From contig JACPYS010000049.1 of assembly GCA_016195915.1 (NCBI GenBank), positions 62,001-126,000 of the forward strand: a stretch of 64,000 nt of DNA. The letters are read 5' to 3'. Shown here piece after piece: positions 9,699-19,144 of this stretch; the first letter of the stretch is position 1; each line of letters starts with the position of its first letter. The translations under genes and the position numbers were made by a program. The stretch comes from Betaproteobacteria bacterium. Its GTDB lineage: Bacteria; Pseudomonadota; Gammaproteobacteria; Burkholderiales; SG8-39. The notes beneath the pieces are model-generated. The model worked only from the letters and a program-made list of their open reading frames with translations. It had not been told where the DNA came from and searched no databases.

Positions 9699-11006
9699 AT
9701 GGAAGCGAAAGATCTGAAGTGGGACGCATTGACCGAGCATCTCAAGCTGAGCCGGCGTGATTTCGTTTTCAGCGTGCTGGCTTCGGGCGCCTTGTCGCTC
9801 GCGCCGCGGCTGGCGGCTGCGCAGGCGGCGGCTGCGCCGTACAAGATCGGCGTGCTTCTGCCCTCGACCGGCACGGGCGCGAATTACATGGCGCATTGCA
9901 TCAAGGGCTTGCCGGTCGCGATCGCGGAACTGAACAAGCGCGGCGGCCTGCTTGGCAAGCACCCGGTGCAAATGGTCTACCGCGACACCGAGACCAAGCC
10001 CGACGTCGGCTCGCGCGAGGCGAAATCGCTGATCCTGAACGACAAGGTCAACGCGATTTTCGGCACCTACTCGAGCGCCGTCGCGCTGGCGATCCAGGAA
10101 ATCATCCACGAGCACAAGGTGCTGCATTTCGCCGCCACCTCCAACAGCTCCAAGATCACCCAGGAGAATTACACTCCGTACACTTACCAGTTCTGTCCCG
10201 ACAGCAACATGCAGTCGGGTGCGGTGGTGGTCGCCGTGTCGCGCATGGCGAAGAAGAACAACTGGAAGAGCTACGTTTCGCTTGGGCAGGACTACGAGTG
10301 GGGCCGCGACACGCACAAGGGTTTCACCACGGGGCTGGCAAAGGTTTCACCGGAGATCAAGGAAGCCCGGCAGATGTGGTTCAAGCTCGGCGAGACCGAT
10401 TTCACCTCGTACATCACCGCGATCATGGCGGCGAAACCCGATTTCATGTTCGGCGCAGTCGCCGGCAAGGACGCCGAAACCTTCATGCAGCAGGCGGGCC
10501 AGATGGGCTTGTTCAAGCGCGTGCCCTTCCCCGGCGGACTGATCGCGGTGAACGACCTCAAGGCGCAGAGAAAGACGCTGCCGCGCGGCATCATCGGGCT
10601 CGCACGCTGTCCGTTTTTCGCGCACCTGAAGGAGCCGATCATGCAGGCCTACATCAAGCGCGATCGCGCCGCGTTCGGCGCGGACGGCTATCCGGACGAC
10701 TGGGCTTGCATGTATTACGACGCGCTGGGCGGGCTCGAGCAGGGCGCGAAAAAAGCGGGCTCGATCGGCACCGAGGCGATTGTGAAGGCGTTGAAGGGCG
10801 CGACCATCGACACCTGCCGCGGCAAGCGTGCTTTCCGCGACTGCAGCAACCAGCTCGAGGTGCCGTCCTATGTCGGTGAGGTGTGGGACTCGCCAGACTA
10901 TCCGTTCCCGATCTACAAGCCCGACACCATGGTGCTGGTCGAAGCCAAAGAGGTGTGGACTCCGACCTGCCAGGAAGTCGAGCAGCTGAAGAAGAAGCGC
11001 GCGTAA
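9699..11006 (+). CDS. Liv-type ABC importer, periplasmic substrate-binding protein (Tat-exported)
   Basis: The 435-residue protein has a twin-arginine signal (SRRDFVFSVLASGALSL, arginines 19-20) ending near AAAQA, then a type I periplasmic binding fold beginning YKIGVLLPSTGTG. Members of this family bind branched-chain amino acids, amides, urea or aromatic acids. A ribosome binding site AGGAGA at 9687-9692 sets the ATG at 9699. Two permease and two ATPase genes follow in the same direction, making a complete LivKHMGF-type system. Tat export of a binding protein suggests folding before export, but no cofactor site is evident. The ligand cannot be inferred from sequence. Confidence 0.92.
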   Translation: MEAKDLKWDALTEHLKLSRRDFVFSVLASGALSLAPRLAAAQAAAAPYKIGVLLPSTGTGANYMAHCIKGLPVAIAELNKRGGLLGKHPVQMVYRDTETKPDVGSREAKSLILNDKVNAIFGTYSSAVALAIQEIIHEHKVLHFAATSNSSKITQENYTPYTYQFCPDSNMQSGAVVVAVSRMAKKNNWKSYVSLGQDYEWGRDTHKGFTTGLAKVSPEIKEARQMWFKLGETDFTSYITAIMAAKPDFMFGAVAGKDAETFMQQAGQMGLFKRVPFPGGLIAVNDLKAQRKTLPRGIIGLARCPFFAHLKEPIMQAYIKRDRAAFGADGYPDDWACMYYDALGGLEQGAKKAGSIGTEAIVKALKGATIDTCRGKRAFRDCSNQLEVPSYVGEVWDSPDYPFPIYKPDTMVLVEAKEVWTPTCQEVEQLKKKRA

Positions 11007-11091
11007 GCCGCTGATCCGGCGCCGGGAGGGCTTGGACAGAATTCGCCCGGCGCGGGTTCGCGCGCGACGATACGCGGGATTATCCATTCCA

Positions 11092-11979
11092 GTGGACATC
11101 GGCCCCTACGTACTCCAGCTGTTCAGCGGTCTGTCGCGCGCGATGGTGCTGTTCCTGCTGTCTGCCGGGCTGTCGCTGATCTTCGGCGTGATGAACATCC
11201 TCAACTTCGCGCACGCAACCTTGTGGCTGCTGAGCGGATACATCACGTTTTCGATCTTCCAGTTCCTTGGCGAGCAGTTCGGCGCCAGTCCGTTGCTGCT
11301 GCTGCCATCAATCGCCTGGGCGACGGCACTGATGGCGCTGATCGGGTTTGCGCTCGAGCGCTTTCTCATCCGGCAGACCTATGAGCGCGAGTTGCCCGAG
11401 CAGTTGCTGCTCACGTTTGCGCTGGTGCTGATCGTCGGCGATCTGATCAAATTGATCTGGGGCGTCGAGAACCGTCGCATCAACCTCGGTGTCGAGCCGA
11501 TGGAAATGCTCGACACCCTGGTCAACCCCTACCACTTCGTGATTGTCGGGACCGGCGTCGCGGTCGCCGCGGGCCTGTGGTTTTTCCTGCATCGCACGCG
11601 CTTCGGCAAGATCGTGCGCGCGGCGGTCTACAGCCGCAGCATGGTGAGCGCGCTCGGCATCCGCATTCCGATGATCTACGGGCTGGTGTTCGCCGCCGGG
11701 GTCGGGCTCGCCGGTTTCGCCGGCGGCGTGTTCCTGCCGCTGCTGCCGATGGCGCTCGGCGTCGACCACGATGTCATCGTGCAGTGTTTCGCAGTGGTGG
11801 TGATCGGCGGTTTCGGCAGCATGCTCGGAACCTTCGTCGCGTCGCTCATCGTCGGGGTGGTCTACGCGTTTTCCATCCTGTTCTGGCCCGACGGCGCTCT
11901 GGCGATGATCTTCCTGATCGTGATCGTGGTGCTGATCTGGCGGCCGTGGGGCCTGTTCGGCACCGAGCTGCGTTATTGA
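11092..11979 (+). CDS. LivH-type ABC permease
   Basis: The roughly 295-residue, strongly hydrophobic protein has the LivH pattern: LLSAGLSLIFGVMNILNFAH in the first membrane segments and a C-terminal SMLGTFVASLIVGVVYAF region. It forms the inner-membrane channel with the next gene. The start is uncertain. GTG 11092 gives the usual short N-terminus (VDIGPYVLQL), while TTG 11032 has a better ribosome binding site (GGAGGG) but adds 20 basic residues atypical of the family. It lies 85 bases after the binding-protein gene. Confidence 0.88.
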   Translation: MDIGPYVLQLFSGLSRAMVLFLLSAGLSLIFGVMNILNFAHATLWLLSGYITFSIFQFLGEQFGASPLLLLPSIAWATALMALIGFALERFLIRQTYERELPEQLLLTFALVLIVGDLIKLIWGVENRRINLGVEPMEMLDTLVNPYHFVIVGTGVAVAAGLWFFLHRTRFGKIVRAAVYSRSMVSALGIRIPMIYGLVFAAGVGLAGFAGGVFLPLLPMALGVDHDVIVQCFAVVVIGGFGSMLGTFVASLIVGVVYAFSILFWPDGALAMIFLIVIVVLIWRPWGLFGTELRY

Positions 11980-11987
11980 TCCCGGCC

Positions 11988-12989
11988 ATGAGCGCCCCCG
12001 AGGTTCAACCAGGCTGGCTGGCACGGCACGGGCTCGCCAGGCCGGTGGCGATGGCGATGCTGGTCCTGTTCCTGCTCGTGCCGCTGCTGCCGGGCGAGTA
12101 CTGGACGCAGGTTTCCACCGAAGTGCTGATCCTCGGCCTGTTCGCGATGAGCTTCAACCTGCTCTACGGCTACATGGGGCAGATCTCGTTCGGGCATGCC
12201 GCGTTCTTCGGCGTCGGCGCCTATGCGAGCGCGATGCTGTTCGTCCGGCTCAAGACCGCGGGCGGCAGCATCGGCATGCTCGATTTCTTCCTCTCGCTGC
12301 TGGCGGGACCGCCGGTCGCCGCGTTCGCCGCACTGGTGGTGGGTTTTTTCTGCGTGCGGCTGACGGGAATTTATTTCGCGATGCTCTCGCTCGCCTTCGG
12401 CGAATTGCTGTTCTACATCGTATTTTCCTGGTACAGCTTCACCAAGGGCGACGACGGCATCCAGGGCCTGCTGCCGCCGCTGTTCTTCCAGGACGCGGTC
12501 AACTATTACTACCTGACGCTCGCGATCGTCACGCTGGCGTTTCTCGTGCTGTGGCGCATCACCGAGTCGCCATTCGGCTACATCATGCGCACGCTGCGCG
12601 ACAACCAGCGGCGCGCGGCGTTCCTCGGCATCAACGTGCGGCTGCACATGCTCATCAATTTCGTGATCGCCGGAAGCTTCGCCGGGCTGGCCGGCGCGTT
12701 GTGGGGGCCGTTCTCGCGCAGCGTCAACCCCGGCCTGCTCGGCTGGCAGGAGTCCGGCGTCGCGGTGTTCATGACCTTGATCGGCGGCGCCGGCTCTCTC
12801 ATCGGGCCGCTGCTCGGCTCGGTGATCTACACGCTGCTGCAGGCGGTGGTGAAGATGTACACCGTGTACTGGCCGCTCACCATCGGCACCATCATCCTGC
12901 TGATCGTGCTGTTTCTCCCGGGCGGCGTGCTGGGCCTGATCGAAAAACGCCTCAAGGCGCGGCGCAGCGCGGGTGACGGGGAAACCTGA
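11988..12989 (+). CDS. LivM-type ABC permease
   Basis: The 333-residue multispanning protein carries the LivM landmarks GYMGQISFGHAAFFGVGAY near residue 55 and the cytoplasmic loop GYIMRTLRDNQRRAAFLGIN, the helix that contacts the ATPase. It starts at ATG 11988, eight bases after the LivH-type stop, and ends two bases before the next start. It pairs with the LivH-type subunit to form the transmembrane pore. Confidence 0.92.
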   Translation: MSAPEVQPGWLARHGLARPVAMAMLVLFLLVPLLPGEYWTQVSTEVLILGLFAMSFNLLYGYMGQISFGHAAFFGVGAYASAMLFVRLKTAGGSIGMLDFFLSLLAGPPVAAFAALVVGFFCVRLTGIYFAMLSLAFGELLFYIVFSWYSFTKGDDGIQGLLPPLFFQDAVNYYYLTLAIVTLAFLVLWRITESPFGYIMRTLRDNQRRAAFLGINVRLHMLINFVIAGSFAGLAGALWGPFSRSVNPGLLGWQESGVAVFMTLIGGAGSLIGPLLGSVIYTLLQAVVKMYTVYWPLTIGTIILLIVLFLPGGVLGLIEKRLKARRSAGDGET

Positions 12990-12991
12990 CC

Positions 12992-13741
12992 ATGGCCGCG
13001 ATCCTCGAAGTCACCAACCTGCACAAGCATTTCGGCGGGATCCACGTCACGCGCCACGTGAATTTCTCCATGCACGAGGGCGAGCAGTCGGCGATCATCG
13101 GGCCGAACGGCGCCGGCAAGAGCACCTTCATGAACCTGCTCACCGGTTACCACCGCTGCGATGCCGGAAAGGTGGTGTTCGAGGGGCGGGACATCACCAA
13201 CCGGTCGCCGCACGAGATCGCGCGCAGGGGCATTTCGCGTGCGTTCCAGGTGAGCAGCATCTTCGTGAAGATGAGCGTGGCGGAGAACGTGCGCTCGGCG
13301 GTGCACGCGCAGATGCGGCGTTCGTTCAGCATCCTCGGTGCCGCCAGCCGGATCGGCGTGGAGGAAACCGGCCGCGTGCTCGCCCTGTGCGGGCTCGAGA
13401 GCAAGCGCGACCTGATTGCCGGTGAATTGGCGCAGGGCGACAAGAAGCGTCTCGAACTGGCGATCGCGCTGGCGGGCAAGCCCCGCCTGCTGTTCCTCGA
13501 CGAGCCGACCGCCGGCATGTCGATCGAGGAGGCGCGCAGCACCATGGAACTGGTCGATCGCCTCAATCGCGAGCTTGGCCTGACCGTGCTGTTCACCGAG
13601 CACGACATGGGCATCGTGTTCAACCACGCGCGCAGGCTCACGCTGATGCACCGTGGCGAGATCGTGGTGCAGGGCACGCCCGAGGAAGTGCGCGCCAACG
13701 AAATCGCGCAGAAGGTCTACCTGGGCGAGCACCACGTATGA
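12992..13741 (+). CDS. LivG-type ABC ATPase
   Basis: The 249-residue ATPase has Walker A GPNGAGKS, a shortened ABC signature region ELAQGDKKRLELAIALA, Walker B LLFLDEP and the His-loop TEHDM. The signature is ELAQGDKKR rather than the usual LSGGQ, as seen in several LivG proteins of solute-importer clusters. The stop overlaps the LivF-type start by four bases (ATGA). It energises the upstream permeases. Confidence 0.92.
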   Translation: MAAILEVTNLHKHFGGIHVTRHVNFSMHEGEQSAIIGPNGAGKSTFMNLLTGYHRCDAGKVVFEGRDITNRSPHEIARRGISRAFQVSSIFVKMSVAENVRSAVHAQMRRSFSILGAASRIGVEETGRVLALCGLESKRDLIAGELAQGDKKRLELAIALAGKPRLLFLDEPTAGMSIEEARSTMELVDRLNRELGLTVLFTEHDMGIVFNHARRLTLMHRGEIVVQGTPEEVRANEIAQKVYLGEHHV

Positions 13742-14451
13742 CGACCTGCCTCGAGTTGAGCGGTGTTCACACGCACTACGCCACCAGCCACATTCTGTTC
13801 GACGTCTCGCTCGAGGTGAACCAGGGCGAATCGGTGTGCCTGCTCGGGCGCAACGGCGCCGGCAAGACTACCACGTTGAAGAGCATCATGTCGCTGGCGC
13901 AGGCGAGCGCCGGGAGCATCCGTTTCAACGGCACTCACCTGGTGGGACTCGCGCCGTACGAGATCGCCCGCCTGGGCATCGGTTACGTGCCCGACGAACG
14001 CCTCATCTTTCCCGATCTGACAGTGCGCGAGAACCTCGAGATCGCAGTCAAGAGGGGCGCTGCCGGCGCGCCGGCCGAATGGACCTTGGAACGCATCTAC
14101 GAATTGTTCCCGGTGCTGGTGCCGCTCGATGCGCGCCTCGGTGGCTACCTTTCCGGCGGCGAGCAGCAGATGCTGACCATCGGCCGCACGCTGATGGGCA
14201 ATCCTTCGCTGTTGTTGCTCGATGAGCCGGTCGAGGGCGTGGCGCCGGTGGTGGTGCAGGAGCTCACGCGCCAGATCAGGAAGTTGAAGACGATGGGACT
14301 GACGATCCTGTTCGCCGAGCAGAACATGCACTTCGCCACCGAGATCTCGGATCGTGCCTACGTGATCGAAAAGGGCCATATCCGCTATCACGGCACCATC
14401 GCCGAGCTGGTGGCGAACGAGGAAGTCAAGGCGAAATACCTCATGATCTAG
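13738..14451 (+). CDS. LivF-type ABC ATPase
   Basis: The 237-residue ATPase has Walker A GRNGAGKT, canonical signature YLSGGEQQM, Walker B LLLLDEP and His-loop AEQNMHF. It is the second ATPase of the heterodimer and the last transport gene of this operon. A GMC oxidoreductase starts 20 bases downstream in the same direction and is probably cotranscribed, which hints that the imported compound or its precursor is an alcohol. Confidence 0.92.
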   Translation: MTTCLELSGVHTHYATSHILFDVSLEVNQGESVCLLGRNGAGKTTTLKSIMSLAQASAGSIRFNGTHLVGLAPYEIARLGIGYVPDERLIFPDLTVRENLEIAVKRGAAGAPAEWTLERIYELFPVLVPLDARLGGYLSGGEQQMLTIGRTLMGNPSLLLLDEPVEGVAPVVVQELTRQIRKLKTMGLTILFAEQNMHFATEISDRAYVIEKGHIRYHGTIAELVANEEVKAKYLMI

Positions 14452-14470
14452 CCGGCACGGGGCGGCCACC

Positions 14471-16090
14471 ATGAAATCTCTTAAATTCGACTACGTGATC
14501 GCCGGCGCGGGCACCGCCGGCTGCGTGCTTGCGAACCGGCTTTCGGCCGATCCGGACATGCGGGTGCTGCTGCTCGAGGCCGGCGGGCGCGACAGCTGGA
14601 TCTGGATCCACATTCCGGTTGGCTACCTCTATTGCATCGGCAATCCGCGCACCGACTGGTGCTACCGCACCGAGCCTGACCCGGGGTTGAACGGCCGCTC
14701 GATCCTTTATGCGCGCGGCAAGGTGCTCGGCGGATGCTCGTCGATCAATGCCATGCTCTACCTGCGCGGCCAGGCGCGCGACTACGAGGAGTGGGCGAGC
14801 CTCACGGGCGACACTTCCTGGAACTGGGCCTGCGTGCTGCCGGTCTTCCGCAAGAGCGAGGATTACTTCAGCGGTGCCGACGAGGCGCACGGCGCGGGCG
14901 GGGAGTGGCGCGTAGAGCCGCAACGGCTGCGCTGGGAGATCCTCGAGAACTATCGAGAAGCGATGGCGCAGGCGGGCATTCCGCCGAGCGGCGATTTCAA
15001 CCGCGGCGACAACGATGGGAGCGGATTTTTCCTTGTCAACCAGAAGCGCGGCGTGCGCTGGAACACCTCCAAGGCATTTCTGCGCCCGGTGATGCACCGC
15101 GCGAACCTGACGGTGATGACCGATGCGCACGTTACTCGCCTGCGCATCGCCGGCGGGCGCTGCGGCGGCATCGAGTTCAAACGCGCGGGCGAGGAAACCT
15201 TTGCCGAAGCGCGGCTGGAGACGATCCTCGCCACCGGCAGCATCGGCTCGCCGCAGATCCTGCAGCTCTCGGGCGTCTGCCCAGCGCCGCTTCTCAAGGA
15301 GCACGGCATCGGCGTGGTGCACGAACTGCCGGGCGTGGGGGAGAATCTGCAGGACCATCTGCAACTGCGCACCATTTCCAAGGTGCGCAACGTCGTCACG
15401 CTCAACCAGCGCGCCAACAGCCTGGTCGGAAAGATGATGATGGGGCTCGAATACGCGCTGTTTCGCACCGGGCCGCTCACCATGGCGCCGAGCCAGCTGG
15501 GCGGCTTCACGCGCAGCTCGCCCGAGCACGCGACGCCGAACATCGAGTACCACGTGCAGCCGCTGTCGCTCGACAAGTTCGGCGACCCGCTGCACGAGTT
15601 TCCGGCGTTCACCGCGAGCGTGTGCAACCTGCGGCCCGGCTCGCGCGGCTACGTGCGCATCAGCTCGCCTGACCCGTACGCGGCGCCCGCGATCAATTGC
15701 CGCTACCTGTCCACGCCCGAGGACCGGAAGGTGGCCGCCGACTCGGTGCGCCTGACGCGGCGCATTTCGGCGCAGCCGGCGCTCGCCGGCTACGCACCGG
15801 AGGAATTCCTCCCCGGGCCGGGGTTCGAAACCGACGAACAACTCGCGCATGCCGCCGGGAACATCGGTACCACGATTTTCCATCCGGTCGGGACCTGCAA
15901 GATGGGCAGGGCGGACGATCCTGCCGCGGTCGTCGATTCGCGCCTGCGCGTGCGCGGCCTCGGCGGGCTGCGCGTCATCGACGCTTCGATCATGCCCACC
16001 ATCACCTCGGGCAACACCAATTCGCCGGCGCTGATGATCGCGGAGCGCGGGGCCGAGATGCTCCGCGAGGACCGGCGGCGCGCTCCGTGA
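14471..16090 (+). CDS. GMC-family FAD-dependent oxidoreductase (choline/alcohol dehydrogenase-like)
   Basis: The 539-residue flavoprotein has the N-terminal dinucleotide motif GAGTAG at residues 12-17 and the GMC signatures ARGKVLGGCSSINAMLYLRG and ATGSIGSPQILQLSG. The C-terminal catalytic segment HPVGTCKMG has its histidine at 471, followed by NTNSP at 515-519. Such enzymes oxidise primary alcohols (choline, polyethylene glycol, aliphatic alcohols) to aldehydes, passing electrons from FAD to the respiratory chain or another acceptor. No betaine aldehyde dehydrogenase is nearby, so choline is not specially indicated. It follows the Liv-type importer by 20 bases and converges on the cyclase gene. 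Confidence 0.92.
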   Translation: MKSLKFDYVIAGAGTAGCVLANRLSADPDMRVLLLEAGGRDSWIWIHIPVGYLYCIGNPRTDWCYRTEPDPGLNGRSILYARGKVLGGCSSINAMLYLRGQARDYEEWASLTGDTSWNWACVLPVFRKSEDYFSGADEAHGAGGEWRVEPQRLRWEILENYREAMAQAGIPPSGDFNRGDNDGSGFFLVNQKRGVRWNTSKAFLRPVMHRANLTVMTDAHVTRLRIAGGRCGGIEFKRAGEETFAEARLETILATGSIGSPQILQLSGVCPAPLLKEHGIGVVHELPGVGENLQDHLQLRTISKVRNVVTLNQRANSLVGKMMMGLEYALFRTGPLTMAPSQLGGFTRSSPEHATPNIEYHVQPLSLDKFGDPLHEFPAFTASVCNLRPGSRGYVRISSPDPYAAPAINCRYLSTPEDRKVAADSVRLTRRISAQPALAGYAPEEFLPGPGFETDEQLAHAAGNIGTTIFHPVGTCKMGRADDPAAVVDSRLRVRGLGGLRVIDASIMPTITSGNTNSPALMIAERGAEMLREDRRRAP

Positions 16091-16093
16091 GTT

Positions 16094-17608
16094 CTACGAA
16101 AGCGAATACACGTCCACTTCGGCGGACTTTCCTTTCACGCGCACCGCGGGCAGAGGCTCGAGGTCGAACGCGTCATCGAGAGCGCCGCGCGTAACGCCGC
16201 TCAGCAGAATCTCGGTGCCGAAATCCTTGTTGAGGCCCTGGATGCGCGAGGCCAGGTTGACCGCGTCGCCGACCAGCGCGTAGGAGAGACGCTCGCTGCT
16301 GCCGATGTTGCCCGCGAGCACCGTACCGGTGTGTATGCCGATGCCGTGTCGCAGTGCGACCTTGCCGGCTGCGCGGCGTGCGCTGTTCCAGGCCGCGAGC
16401 CGATCGCGCATCCCGAGCGCGGCGCGCGCCGCAGACTCGGCGTGGCGCGGGTCAGCCAGCGGCGCGCCGAATACTGCCTCGATCTCGTCGCCGATGAACT
16501 GCAGCACCAGGCCGCGATGCGCGCGGATGGCGGCATCCATTTCCGTGAAATACGAATTCAGGTCCGCCACCACCTCGGCCGGCGGCGTCGACTCGACCCA
16601 GGGAGTGAAATCGCGCAGGTCCGCGAACAGGATCGTCACCTCGCGCAACGCGCCTGCGAGCGAGGCGCGGCCGGCAAGGATCTCGTCGCGTACTTCGGGA
16701 CTGACGTACTTGCCGAAGGTCTCGCGGATCACCTCGCGCTCGCGCAACCCCTCCACCATGCGGTTGAATCCTTCCGCGACTTCGCCGATCTCGTCGTTCG
16801 AGACCACCGCGCAGTGCGCATCCAGCGCCCCGCGCTCCACGTGCGCCATGGCGCGTTGAACGTCGCGCAAAGGTCCCGCGACGCTGTCTGCGACGAGCGT
16901 CGCGAGGCGCAGCGAAACCAGCAGCCCCGCGGCGGCAAGCACCGCGATCACCACCACCAGATTGTTGATGATCGACTCGGCCGTCGCCGGATCGGCGCCG
17001 TGCAGTGCGCGAGCGCGGATGAGAACTGCGACCGAGAGCACCGCGAGCGGCAGCAGGCTCATGAGGAGGAACACCGTCACCATGCGCGTGCGCACGCGCA
17101 GGCGCGGCGCGCCCGTCGCACTCAGCCCGCCTGACGGGAAGAACCGCGGAAGTTCGCGGCGCCACGCCTGCTCGGTGGCGAAGAACACGATCGCGGTCAC
17201 GGTGGTGCCGGAGATGAAGATCATGCCGAACATCTGCCGCAGCGCTCGCACCGGATCGAAGTCCCCTGCGAGCAGTGGCCAGAGCACGCCCCAGACGAGC
17301 GATGCGGCGACCCAGCCCGAAAACGAGAGCAGCGCGAAGATTGCGGGAATCGCGAGCGCGCGCCGGCGCAGCCTGTCGCCTTCCGGGCCCGGGGGCGGTG
17401 CCTGCGTGGCGTTGGTCACCACCCCGATCCAGCGCGAGCCCATCGCGTGTCCGATCGCAACCAGCACGGCGAAGCCGGCCACGAAGAAAAGCAACTCGCC
17501 CTGCCCGATGCTTTTCGCGCCTTCATGCGCCGAGACATCGAGGAAGCGGAAATAGACGAACGTGAGCACCGCGCCGGTGAGATTGCCCAGCAGCGTGATC
17601 CGAATCAT
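16094..17608 (-). CDS. Membrane-bound class III adenylate/guanylate cyclase with HAMP domain
   Basis: The 504-residue protein has several predicted membrane segments in the first 230 residues and a HAMP linker (SVAGPLRDVQRAMAHVERG). The C-terminal class III cyclase domain from about residue 310 contains ILFADLRDF and QFIGDEIEAVFG, the two metal-binding aspartate motifs, and YALVGDAVNLASRIQ. It would make cAMP or cGMP in response to a membrane or periplasmic signal. Start at ATG 17608 follows an AGGGAG ribosome binding site. A single-domain cyclic-nucleotide-binding protein is encoded at 32452-32829, though the two are not linked in an operon. Confidence 0.92.
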   Translation of the reverse strand: MIRITLLGNLTGAVLTFVYFRFLDVSAHEGAKSIGQGELLFFVAGFAVLVAIGHAMGSRWIGVVTNATQAPPPGPEGDRLRRRALAIPAIFALLSFSGWVAASLVWGVLWPLLAGDFDPVRALRQMFGMIFISGTTVTAIVFFATEQAWRRELPRFFPSGGLSATGAPRLRVRTRMVTVFLLMSLLPLAVLSVAVLIRARALHGADPATAESIINNLVVVIAVLAAAGLLVSLRLATLVADSVAGPLRDVQRAMAHVERGALDAHCAVVSNDEIGEVAEGFNRMVEGLREREVIRETFGKYVSPEVRDEILAGRASLAGALREVTILFADLRDFTPWVESTPPAEVVADLNSYFTEMDAAIRAHRGLVLQFIGDEIEAVFGAPLADPRHAESAARAALGMRDRLAAWNSARRAAGKVALRHGIGIHTGTVLAGNIGSSERLSYALVGDAVNLASRIQGLNKDFGTEILLSGVTRGALDDAFDLEPLPAVRVKGKSAEVDVYSLS

Positions 17609-17785
17609 GCGATTTCTCCCTGGTGCCCGGTTTGCGGCATCAGGGTGCCATATTGCGGTGCAACGGACAAATCGCTTGTAGGGAATTCCTGACAGACAGG
17701 GACCGCCCGCGGTCACACAATTCGAACGTGCGTGCGTCGATCGAATCAGCCTGATCGTGTGACTTCGATACAACGGAGGAAAAGA

Positions 17786-18802
17786 ATGCAGAACTACAAC
17801 TACATACTTTCGGTACGCGCAGTCAAAAACGGCGAATTCCAGCCCGAGCCGGGACCGCCGATGTACCTGGAGGTGCCGGAGGGCGAGAAGATCACGCCGG
17901 CGAAGAAAAACGCGCGCAAGGCGGCGGATTGGCTCGGCAAGGTGCGCGACCTCGCGGACGGCAACGCCGACCAGCGGATCGCCGAGACCGGCGACGTGCT
18001 CGTGTTCGTGCACGGCTATAACAATACGCTGGACGAAATCCGGCAGCGTCACGAGATCCTGCAGTCCGACTTGCGCGCCGAGGGCTGGCGCGGTGTCGTG
18101 GTGTCGTTCGACTGGCCGTCGGACGACCAGTTGCTCAACTACTACGAGGACCGCCACGATGCGGCCGAAACCGCACGCTATCTGGTGACCGGCGGCATTG
18201 GCCTGATCGTAAACGGGCAATCCGAGGGCTGCCAGACCAACGTCCATCTGCTCGGCCACTCCACCGGCGCCTTCGTGATCATGGAAGCGTTCATCGGGGC
18301 GGAGAAGAAAGGCGAGTTCTACAAGAGCGACTGGCGCATCGGCCAGGTCGGGTTCATCGGCGGCGATGTGTCGGCGCGCAGCCTTGATGCGGACTCACAA
18401 TGGGCGAGCCCCATGTTCAAGCGGATCATGCGGCTCACCAACTACCAGAACGGCTTCGACGACGTGCTCGGCGTGTCCAACGCCAAGCGCCTCGGAACCG
18501 CGCCGCGCGTCGGCCGGGTCGGCCTCAACGCCAATGCCGACCCCAAGGCGGTCAACGTGGATTGCAGCGAATTCTTCTGCAAGCTTGACCCGGAGCAGCA
18601 GAAGAACAAGGTCGGCTGGTGGAACCATTCCTGGCACATCGGCAACCGCGTCTTCGCACGCGACCTGGCGATGTCGCTGGAAGGGCGCATCGACCGCGAC
18701 TATCTTCCGACGCGCGACATGCGCGATGGCAGACTCCACCTGCGGGACGCGCCGCGTCCCGAGTTCGAACAGGCCTGGCTGGATCTGGCGAACAAGGGTT
18801 GA
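17786..18802 (+). CDS. DUF900-like alpha/beta hydrolase
   Basis: The 338-residue protein has an alpha/beta hydrolase core with the oxyanion stretch VFVHGYNNT and the nucleophile elbow GHSTG (Ser159). A histidine in the C-terminal segment NHSWHIGNR is a candidate triad member. There is no signal peptide, so it is probably cytoplasmic. The start is fixed by GGAGGAAA just before ATG 17786. The family is known from many bacteria but has no assigned substrate. It sits alone, divergent from the cyclase gene. Confidence 0.8.
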   Translation: MQNYNYILSVRAVKNGEFQPEPGPPMYLEVPEGEKITPAKKNARKAADWLGKVRDLADGNADQRIAETGDVLVFVHGYNNTLDEIRQRHEILQSDLRAEGWRGVVVSFDWPSDDQLLNYYEDRHDAAETARYLVTGGIGLIVNGQSEGCQTNVHLLGHSTGAFVIMEAFIGAEKKGEFYKSDWRIGQVGFIGGDVSARSLDADSQWASPMFKRIMRLTNYQNGFDDVLGVSNAKRLGTAPRVGRVGLNANADPKAVNVDCSEFFCKLDPEQQKNKVGWWNHSWHIGNRVFARDLAMSLEGRIDRDYLPTRDMRDGRLHLRDAPRPEFEQAWLDLANKG

Positions 18803-19132
18803 AACCATCGCTTCCTGCGGCATGACCCGAGCACCGCACAGCGCTCATCGGCGTTTCCCGACATTCCCACCATTTCCGAAGCGGGGTACCCGCGCGGCGA
18901 ATTCAATTTCTGGGTCGGCGTGCTTGCGCCGGCGCAGACCCCGCGCGAGGTCGTCACGCGACTCAATGCCGAAATCAACCGCGTGCCGCAGACACCGGAG
19001 ATGAAAGAACGCCTGTTGAAGCTCGGCGCCGAGCCGATGCTCATGTCGCCCGAACAGTACGACGCGTTCCTGCGCGAGGAGTACAGGGTGCTCGGCGATG
19101 TGATGCGCGCTTCGGGGGTGAAGGCGCAGTAG
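18803..19132 (+). pseudogene. C-terminal relic of a Bug/TctC binding protein
   Basis: Reading on in frame after the hydrolase stop (TGA 18800-18802), the sequence encodes the last 90-odd residues of a Bug protein. FPDIPTISEAGYP is followed by the typical VGVLAPAQTPREVVTRLNAE, EMKERLLKLGAEP and a final VMRASGVKAQ, ending at TAG 19130-19132. The signal peptide, ligand loop and two thirds of the protein are missing, and there is no start codon with a ribosome binding site. The 5' part must have been deleted, with the junction close to the hydrolase stop. Confidence 0.85.
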
Positions 19133-19144
19133 GATCGGCGGTGC

